From NCBI GenBank assembly GCA_945828295.1, contig CALZQV010000002.1, positions 1-43,056 of the forward strand: a DNA stretch of 43,056 nucleotides, written 5' to 3'. The notes beneath the pieces are model-generated. The model had not been told where the DNA came from and made no database searches. It was given only the letters and a program-made list of their open reading frames with translations. Source of the stretch: an uncultured Prevotellaceae bacterium. Its GTDB lineage: Bacteria > Bacteroidota > Bacteroidia > Bacteroidales > Bacteroidaceae. The stretch's first letter is position 1, and each line of letters starts with the position of its first letter. Positions 36,216-43,056 of the stretch are shown piece by piece. The translations under genes and the position numbers were made by a program.

Positions 36216-38096
36216 ATGAACTACGACCTGAAAAGTTGGTTGCCGACAACGCGGCGCGAGATGGACCTGCGCGGATGGGACAGGGCCGACGTCATCCTGT
36301 TTTCGGCAGATGCCTACGTCGACCACCCCTCGTTTGGCGTGGCCGTCATCGGCCGTCTGCTGGAGGCCGAGGGGCTGAGGGTGGCCATAGTGCCGCAGCC
36401 CGACTGGCACGGCGACCTGCGCGACTTCCGCCGACTGGGGCGTCCGCGCCTGTGGTTCGGCATTGCGCCGGGCTGCATGGACTCGATGGTGAACAAATAC
36501 ACCGCCGCGCGACGCCTGCGCTCCGAGGATGCCTACTCGCCCGACGGCCGCCACGACATGCGCCCCGAGTACCCCACCATCGTCTACTCACAAATCCTGC
36601 GCCGGCTCTACCCCGACGTGCCCATCGTGCTCGGCGGAATAGAGGCCAGCCTGCGCCGCCTCACCCACTACGACTACTGGCAGGACCGCCTGATGCCCAG
36701 CATTCTGCTGCCCTCGGGGGCCGACATGATTGTCTACGGCATGGGCGAAAAGCCCACACGCGAGATTGCCCGACGCCTCACAGCCATGATTGACGACTAC
36801 GACCCGGCGCTCAGCTACGACGAGGGGGGCGAGGCCTGCATCGGCCGCGAAGCCTTCGCCAAGGCACTGCTCGGCGACAACCAGTTGCCCCAGACGGTTG
36901 CCCTCTACGACACCCCGAACCTCCCCCAGTCACTAAATCACCACCTCACTAAATCACCAAATCACCAAATCACCAAATCACCAAATCACCAAATCACTAA
37001 TTCACCAACTCCCCCTCTCCTGCTGCACAGCCACGAGGAATGCCTCAAGGACGGTAGGAAACAGGCCGAGAACTTCCGCCACATCGAGGAGGAGAGCAAC
37101 AAGTGGGAGGCCCAGACGCTCGTGCAGCAGGCCCAGGGCCGTTGGGTGGTAGTGACACCACCCTACCCGCCGCTCACGACCGAGGAGCTCGACCACAGCT
37201 TCGACCTTCCCTACACGCGAATGCCCCACCCAAAATACAAGGGCAAGCGCATACCCGCCTACGAGATGATTCGCCACTCGGTGTGCCTCCATCGCGGATG
37301 CTTCGGTGGATGCGCCTTCTGCACCATTTCGGCCCACCAGGGCAAGTTCATCGTGAGCCGCTCGCCCGAGAGCATACTGAGAGAAGTGAAGCGCGTGACC
37401 GAGATGCCCGACTTCAAGGGCTACATCAGCGACCTGGGAGGCCCCTCGGCCAACATGTACCGCATGGGCGGCCGCGACCTCGCACAGTGCAAGCGATGCA
37501 AGCGACCCTCGTGCATCCATCCGCGCATCTGTCCCAACCTCAAGGGCGATCACCAGCCGCTGCTCGACATCTACAAGGCCGTCGACCGCATGCCTGGCGT
37601 GAAGAAAAGCTTCATCGGCAGCGGCGTGCGCTACGACCTGCTGCTCCACGACTGGCGGGACGACGCACTGAACAACGCCGCGCGGCGCTACACCCACGAA
37701 CTCATCACCCACCACGTGAGCGGCCGCCTGAAGGTGGCACCCGAGCACACCGAGCCCCACGTGCTCGAGCTCATGCGCAAACCCTCCTTCGACCTGTTCT
37801 ACCAGTTCAAGGCCCAGTTCGACCACATCTGCGCCAAGCAGGGCCTGCGCCAGCAAATCATCCCCTACTTCATCAGCAGCCACCCCGGTTGCCGCGAGCA
37901 GGACATGGCCCGCCTGGCCGAAAAGGTGCGCCCGCTGGGGCTGCGGCTCGAGCAGGTGCAGGACTTCACCCCGACGCCCATGACCGTGAGCACCGAAACG
38001 TGGGCCACAGGCTACCACCCCTACACGCTGCGCGAGGTGTTCTCGGCCAAGGACGCAGAAGAGAAAAAAAGGCAGAAACAATACTTTTTCAAGTAA
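36216..38096 (+). CDS. YgiQ family radical SAM protein
   Basis: WLPTTRREMDLRGWDRADVILFSADAYVDHPSFGVAVIGR; HRGCFGGCAFCTISAHQGKFIVSRS. Confidence 0.95.
   Translation: MNYDLKSWLPTTRREMDLRGWDRADVILFSADAYVDHPSFGVAVIGRLLEAEGLRVAIVPQPDWHGDLRDFRRLGRPRLWFGIAPGCMDSMVNKYTAARRLRSEDAYSPDGRHDMRPEYPTIVYSQILRRLYPDVPIVLGGIEASLRRLTHYDYWQDRLMPSILLPSGADMIVYGMGEKPTREIARRLTAMIDDYDPALSYDEGGEACIGREAFAKALLGDNQLPQTVALYDTPNLPQSLNHHLTKSPNHQITKSPNHQITNSPTPPLLLHSHEECLKDGRKQAENFRHIEEESNKWEAQTLVQQAQGRWVVVTPPYPPLTTEELDHSFDLPYTRMPHPKYKGKRIPAYEMIRHSVCLHRGCFGGCAFCTISAHQGKFIVSRSPESILREVKRVTEMPDFKGYISDLGGPSANMYRMGGRDLAQCKRCKRPSCIHPRICPNLKGDHQPLLDIYKAVDRMPGVKKSFIGSGVRYDLLLHDWRDDALNNAARRYTHELITHHVSGRLKVAPEHTEPHVLELMRKPSFDLFYQFKAQFDHICAKQGLRQQIIPYFISSHPGCREQDMARLAEKVRPLGLRLEQVQDFTPTPMTVSTETWATGYHPYTLREVFSAKDAEEKKRQKQYFFK
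36930..37008. repeat. 8-bp tandem repeat AAATCACC/T inside ygiQ
   Basis: tcactaaatcaccacctcactaaatcaccaaatcacc...aaatcactaattcaccaa, encodes SLNHHLTKSPNHQITKSPNHQITKSPNHQITNSP. Confidence 0.95.
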
Positions 38097-38166
38097 AAAG
38101 CACTACCTTTGCCCCCCAAAAAGAAACAAACACACACGAAACAATAACACAAAAAGAAAGAAAGAT

Positions 38167-38610
38167 ATGGCACAATGGTTTGAATGCAAAATCCGCTTCG
38201 ACAAGACAATGGACGACGGAAAGATTAAGAAAGCAACAGAGACATACATGGTGGACGCACTCACCTTCACCGAGGCCGAGCGACGCTTCCTGGAGGAAAT
38301 GACCCCCATGATGAGCGGCGACTACGAAGTGGCAGGCATACGCAAGCCCCGACTGGCCGAAATGATGCCCAGCCAGGACGCCAACGACGACCGCTGGTAC
38401 AAGGCACGCGTGACCTTCATCACAATCGACGAGAAGACCGCCGTGGAGAAGCGCACGAGCGCCAACATGCTCGTCCAGGCAAGCGACTTGAAGACCGCCG
38501 TGGCTAACCTGGAGAAAGGCATGGCGGGCACCATGGGCGACTGGGTGCTCACCTCAATGGCCGAGACCCCCATCATCGACGTCTTCCCCTACAAAGCCCC
38601 CGAGGACTAA
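38167..38610 (+). CDS. DUF4494-like conserved Bacteroidales protein
   Basis: MAQWFECKIRFDKTMDDGKIKKATETYMVDALTFTEAERRFLEEM. Confidence 0.8.
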   Translation: MAQWFECKIRFDKTMDDGKIKKATETYMVDALTFTEAERRFLEEMTPMMSGDYEVAGIRKPRLAEMMPSQDANDDRWYKARVTFITIDEKTAVEKRTSANMLVQASDLKTAVANLEKGMAGTMGDWVLTSMAETPIIDVFPYKAPED

Positions 38611-38636
38611 GGCCCCCAAGCCCCAAGGATACGAGC

Positions 38637-39308
38637 ATGATCAAAGACGAGATAAATACCATAACGCAGGAACTGCCCGAGGGAGTGCGGCTCGTGGCCG
38701 TATCGAAATACCACCCCGAAGAGGCCATCATGGAAGCCTACGAGGCTGGGCAGCGCATCTTCGGCGAAAGCCACGTGCAGGAACTCATGCACAAACACGA
38801 GCAACTGCCCGCCGACATCGAGTGGCACTTCATCGGCCACCTGCAGACGAACAAGGTGAAATACCTGGCGCCCTTCGTCGCACTCATCCACGCCGTCGAC
38901 TCCCCACGCCTGCTGGCCGAAATCGACAAGCAAGGCACTAAGTGCCACCGCCGCATCCCCTGTCTGCTGCAACTCCACGTGGCACGGGAGGAAACGAAAT
39001 TCGGACTCACCACCGACCAGGCCGAAGCCCTGCTCGAGAGCGGCGAGTGGGCCGACGCCCAAGGCGTGGAAATCAGGGGCATCATGTGCATGGCCACAAA
39101 CACCGATGACGAAGAACAGATTGCCCGCGAATTCGAGACTGCACGCCAGTTCTTCCTCCACGCACGCGCCACCTACTTCAAGGGCCGCGAACAGCAGTTC
39201 TGCGAATGCTCGTGGGGCATGTCGGACGACTACCCCATCGCCCTCCGCCACGGCAGCACCCTCGTGCGCATCGGAAGCAAAATATTCGAACAACGACAAT
39301 ACACATGA
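38637..39308 (+). CDS. YggS family PLP homeostasis protein
   Basis: VRLVAVSKYHPEEAIMEAYEAGQRIFGESHVQEL ... WHFIGHLQTNKVKY. Confidence 0.94.
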   Translation: MIKDEINTITQELPEGVRLVAVSKYHPEEAIMEAYEAGQRIFGESHVQELMHKHEQLPADIEWHFIGHLQTNKVKYLAPFVALIHAVDSPRLLAEIDKQGTKCHRRIPCLLQLHVAREETKFGLTTDQAEALLESGEWADAQGVEIRGIMCMATNTDDEEQIAREFETARQFFLHARATYFKGREQQFCECSWGMSDDYPIALRHGSTLVRIGSKIFEQRQYT

Positions 39309-40483
39309 AACGCATCGGACTCCTGCCACGCATCATCATCGCCATCGCCCTGGGCATAGCCCTCGGCCAGGTGATGCCCATGGGCGGCGTAAGGCTGTTT
39401 GCCACCTTCAACACCATCTTCGCCCAATACCTGGGATTCCTCATCCCGCTCATCATCGTAGGCCTCGTGACGCCAGCCATCGGCGACGTGGGCACAAAGG
39501 TTGGCCGACTGCTGCTCGCAACCCTCCTCATCGCCTACCTCGACACCACCCTGGCCGCCCTGCTCGCCTACGGCACCGGCTCACTGCTCTTCCCCTCGAT
39601 GGTGGAGGCAACGCAAATGACGACCACCCTGGGCAAGGCAACCGCCATCGCCCCATACTTCAACTTCAACATCCCACCCATGCTCGACGTCATGACGGCA
39701 CTCGTCTTCTCCTTCATGGTGGGCATGGGCATCGCCTATCTGCCCAAAACGACAACCCTGAAGTCCGCCGCCCAAGAGTTCCGCAACATCGTCGTCGCTG
39801 CGATAGAGAAAACCATCATCCCCCTGCTGCCGCTCTACATCTTCGGCATCTTCCTCACCATGACCGTAACCGGCGAAGCCTACCACGTCGTGCGACTCTT
39901 CTCCAGAATCATACTCGTCATCTTCGCCCTCCACATCGTCATCCTGCTCTATCAGTTCTGCATCGCAGGAGCCATCGTAGGGCGCAACCCGCTGCGACTC
40001 CTTTGGAACATGCTGCCCGCCTATGCCACGGCGCTGGGCACGTCGTCCTCAGCCGCCACCATTCCCGTGACCATGAAGCAGACGCTCCGCAACGGCGTCA
40101 GCACCGATATTGCCGGATTCACCATACCCCTGTGCGCAACCGTCCACATGTCGGGCTCCGCCATGAAGATTACCGCCTGCGCCCTCACCATCTGCCTCCT
40201 GCAGGGCCTACCCCACGACCCCGCAACATTCATCCAATTCATCATGATGCTCGGCATCATCATGGTTGCAGCACCAGGAGTGCCCGGAGGCTCCATAATG
40301 GCCTGCCTGGGGATACTCGCCTCAATGCTCGCATTCGACAACCAGCAGCAGGCACTCATGATTGCACTCTACATCGCAATGGACTCCTTCGGCACGGCAT
40401 GCAACGTCACCGGCGACGGCGCCATAGCGCTCATCGTCGACAAATTCTACCGCACGAAAGAAAATAATGAACAAACAGCATAG
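39305..40483 (+). CDS. Dicarboxylate/amino acid:cation symporter (DAACS/GltP family)
   Basis: ALGTSSSAATIPVTMKQTLRNGVSTDIAGFTIPLCATVHMSGSAMK; ATG overlaps the yggS stop. Confidence 0.93.
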   Translation: MKRIGLLPRIIIAIALGIALGQVMPMGGVRLFATFNTIFAQYLGFLIPLIIVGLVTPAIGDVGTKVGRLLLATLLIAYLDTTLAALLAYGTGSLLFPSMVEATQMTTTLGKATAIAPYFNFNIPPMLDVMTALVFSFMVGMGIAYLPKTTTLKSAAQEFRNIVVAAIEKTIIPLLPLYIFGIFLTMTVTGEAYHVVRLFSRIILVIFALHIVILLYQFCIAGAIVGRNPLRLLWNMLPAYATALGTSSSAATIPVTMKQTLRNGVSTDIAGFTIPLCATVHMSGSAMKITACALTICLLQGLPHDPATFIQFIMMLGIIMVAAPGVPGGSIMACLGILASMLAFDNQQQALMIALYIAMDSFGTACNVTGDGAIALIVDKFYRTKENNEQTA

Positions 40484-40542
40484 CAGAGAGCATGTTTTTT
40501 TGTAACTTTGCGCCCACAATTCGTAACTCGTAGATACATAAA

Positions 40543-41877
40543 ATGTTTGAAAACCTAAGCGAAAGACTTGAACGCTCGTTCAAAATACTCAAAGGCGAAG
40601 GACGAATCACCGAAATCAACGTCGCCGAAACACTGAAAGACGTGCGCCGCGCACTGCTCGACGCCGACGTCAACTACAAGGTAGCCAAGACATTCACCGA
40701 CACCGTCAAGCAAAAGGCACTGGGACAGAACGTGCTCACCGCCGTGCGCCCAAGCCAGCTCATGGTGAAAATCGTGCACGACGAACTCGCACAACTCATG
40801 GGAGGCGAGACGGCAGAGCTCAACCTGCCCGGCCGCACCGGCGACCCCAGCATCATCCTCATGGCCGGACTCAACGGCTCGGGAAAAACAACCTTCAGCG
40901 GCAAGCTGGCCAAGATGCTCAAGGAAAAGCAATTCAAGAAGCCACTCCTGGCCGCCTGCGACACCTTCCGCCCCGCTGCCATGGAGCAGTTGCGCGTCTT
41001 GGGTGAGCAAATCGACGTGCCCGTCTACATGGAACTCGGCGCAACCGACCCCGTGGAGGTTGCACTGCACGCCATCAACGAAGCACGCCAAAAGGCCAAC
41101 GACGTGGTTATCGTCGACACCGCCGGCCGACTGGCCATCGACGAGGAGCTCATGCAGCAAATCAGCGACATCAAGAACGCCATACATCCCCACGAAATAC
41201 TCTTCGTCGTCGACGCCATGACGGGACAGGATGCCGTGAACACAGCCAAAGAATTCAACGACCGGCTCGACTACACCGGCGTCGTGCTCACCAAACTCGA
41301 CGGCGACACACGAGGCGGTGCGGCACTCTCGATACGCTCCGTCGTGGAGAAGCCCATCAAGTTCGTGGGAACAGGCGAGAAGATGGAAGCCATCAGCCCG
41401 TTCCACCCCGCACGCATGGCCGACCGCATACTGGGCATGGGCGACATCGTCTCCCTCGTGGAAAAGGCACAAGAGCAGTACGACGAAAAGGAAGCGCGCC
41501 GACTGGAATCACGCATCCGCAAGAACCAATTCGACTTCAACGACTTCTACGCCCAGATACAGCAAATCAAGAAGATGGGTAACCTCAAGGACCTGGCAAG
41601 CATGATTCCCGGCGTGGGCAAGGCGATGAAGGACATCGAAATCGACGACAACGCCTTCAAGAACATCGAGGCCATCATCCTGAGCATGACTCCCAAGGAA
41701 CGCGAAAACCCAGGACTGCTCAACACCAGCCGACGCACACGCATCGCCAAGGGAAGCGGCACAAACATACAGGAGGTGAACCGACTCATCAAGCAGTTCG
41801 ACCAGACACGCAAGATGATGAAAATGGTCACCAGCAAGAACCTGCCCAACATCATGAGGAATATGCCCAAAATGTAA
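40543..41877 (+). CDS. ffh: Signal recognition particle protein Ffh
   Basis: GLNGSGKTTFSGKLAKML; DTFRPAAMEQL; DTAGRLAID; TKLDGDTRGGAALS. Confidence 0.97.
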   Translation: MFENLSERLERSFKILKGEGRITEINVAETLKDVRRALLDADVNYKVAKTFTDTVKQKALGQNVLTAVRPSQLMVKIVHDELAQLMGGETAELNLPGRTGDPSIILMAGLNGSGKTTFSGKLAKMLKEKQFKKPLLAACDTFRPAAMEQLRVLGEQIDVPVYMELGATDPVEVALHAINEARQKANDVVIVDTAGRLAIDEELMQQISDIKNAIHPHEILFVVDAMTGQDAVNTAKEFNDRLDYTGVVLTKLDGDTRGGAALSIRSVVEKPIKFVGTGEKMEAISPFHPARMADRILGMGDIVSLVEKAQEQYDEKEARRLESRIRKNQFDFNDFYAQIQQIKKMGNLKDLASMIPGVGKAMKDIEIDDNAFKNIEAIILSMTPKERENPGLLNTSRRTRIAKGSGTNIQEVNRLIKQFDQTRKMMKMVTSKNLPNIMRNMPKM

Positions 41878-41888
41878 TAAAATAATAT

Positions 41889-42767
41889 ATGGAACTAATC
41901 GACGGAAAGGCAACGGCAGCCACCATCAAAGCCGAAATCAAGCAAGAGGTTGACAACATCGTTGCCCAAGGAGGCAAGCGCCCACATCTGGCCGCCATAC
42001 TGGTTGGCCACGACGGAGGAAGCGAAACCTACGTCAAGAACAAAGTGCTGGCATGTGAGGCATGCGGCTTCGAAAGCACACTCATCCGCTTCGAAGACGA
42101 CATCACGGAGGAAGAACTCCTGGCCTGCGTGGCAAAACTGAACAACGACGACGACGTCGACGGCTTCATCGTACAACTCCCCCTGCCCAAGCATATCAAC
42201 GAACAGCGCGTCATCGAAGCAATCGACTACCGCAAAGACGTCGACGGATTCCACCCCATCAACGTGGGACGCATGGCCATCGGCCTCCCCTGCTTCATCT
42301 CCGCAACGCCACTGGGCATCCTCACCCTGCTGCAGCGCTACAACATCCCCACCAGCGGACAGAAATGCGTCATCCTGGGGCGCTCGAACATCGTGGGCAA
42401 ACCCATGGCACAACTGATGATGCAAAAACAATACGGCGATGCCACCGTCACCGTTTGCCACAGCCGCAGCAAAACGCTGAAGGAGGAATGCCAAAAGGCC
42501 GACATCGTGATTGCCGCCATCGGAAAGCCCAACTTTGTAACCGCCGACATGGTGAAGGAGGGAGCCACGGTTATCGACGTGGGCACCACTCGTGTGCCCG
42601 ACGCTACGCGTAAGAGCGGATTCCGACTCAATGGCGACGTGAAGTTCGACGAGGTAGCGCCCAAGTGCCGCTACATCACGCCAGTTCCCGGCGGCGTGGG
42701 TCCCATGACCATCTGTATGCTCATGCTCAACACCCTCGCTGCAGGGAAAAAGGAGTTTTATAAGTAA
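41889..42767 (+). CDS. folD: Bifunctional methylenetetrahydrofolate dehydrogenase/cyclohydrolase
   Basis: [55 protein letters not shown]. Confidence 0.97.
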   Translation: MELIDGKATAATIKAEIKQEVDNIVAQGGKRPHLAAILVGHDGGSETYVKNKVLACEACGFESTLIRFEDDITEEELLACVAKLNNDDDVDGFIVQLPLPKHINEQRVIEAIDYRKDVDGFHPINVGRMAIGLPCFISATPLGILTLLQRYNIPTSGQKCVILGRSNIVGKPMAQLMMQKQYGDATVTVCHSRSKTLKEECQKADIVIAAIGKPNFVTADMVKEGATVIDVGTTRVPDATRKSGFRLNGDVKFDEVAPKCRYITPVPGGVGPMTICMLMLNTLAAGKKEFYK

Positions 42768-42844
42768 AAAGACGGCCAAAGGTTTGGCAGTTTCGCAGAT
42801 TTACAGTATCTTTGCACTCGCATTTCAGGGGTTACCCCCTATAT

Positions 42845-42920
42845 GGTGACTATAGTTCAGTTGGTTAGAGCGTCAGATTGTGGTTCTGAATGTCGTGGGT
42901 TCGAGTCCCACTAGTCACCC
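42845..42920 (+). tRNA. tRNA-His (GTG)
   Basis: ggtgactatagttcagttggttagagcgtcagattGTGgttctgaatgtcgtgggttcgagtcccactagtcaccc folds as a cloverleaf with extra 5' G. Confidence 0.95.
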
Positions 42921-42931
42921 ACCAAAAAGAG

Positions 42932-42962
42932 AATCCTGCAAGACAACTTGCAGGATTTTTTG
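42932..42962 (+). terminator. Rho-independent terminator after tRNA-His
   Basis: aatcctgcaag acaa cttgcaggatttttt. Confidence 0.9.
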
Positions 42963-43056
42963 TTATTACAGCCTGAGGGGCATTACATCACGAGGAAGAA
43001 GGGGCTCAGCGGAAGATTAGTGGGGGATGAAAGAAAAAAGTTGTATCTTTGCAGCA

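Noticed and set aside
39106-40467. 453-aa Arg/His-rich plus-strand ORF
   Set aside because: Out-of-frame reading of the symporter gene; low-complexity HRRH composition is typical of a shifted frame.

Overview
The window is a Bacteroidales (Prevotella-like) chromosomal segment, judged from protein content and repeated TAnnTTTG -7 promoter motifs. Most of it is housekeeping: secG/lptE/sigma-54 regulator operon, mfd, asparaginase, Dpm-type glycosyltransferase, dihydroorotase, a stand-alone MetH-activation-domain protein, MFS, BI-1/YccA, galE, a complete rseC-rnfBCDGEA operon, CPBP protease, rpsP, GH43, rmuC, HI0933-type flavoprotein, ThiE-like, prs, a small glycan operon with a FemAB/GNAT-DegT fusion, hsp20, a four-helix-bundle protein, YgiQ, YggS, a dicarboxylate symporter, ffh, folD and tRNA-His. 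The unusual content is non-coding: at least six unrelated short tandem-repeat families (7, 8, 9 and 22 bp) fill 5' leaders and intercistronic gaps, and two 8-bp families also sit in frame inside genes (lptE signal peptide, ygiQ, weakly GH43). The strongest signals are: (1) a dispersed 22-bp-period family with a GCGTCGC core, with two arrays of exactly six units that both end in the same variant unit (ATATCRC); (2) an 8-bp array before lptE that forms a chain of ATGA-overlapping 3-codon mini-ORFs; (3) a frame-breaking 8-bp array inside ygiQ; (4) a four-helix-bundle gene bracketed by directly oriented 9-bp arrays; (5) a 24-bp near-perfect inverted repeat pair around 42 bp of 22-mer sequence; (6) an unlisted 38-aa smalltalk-like ORF behind a ~490-nt repeat leader. 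No database search was run; family names come from recognition of the translated sequences.
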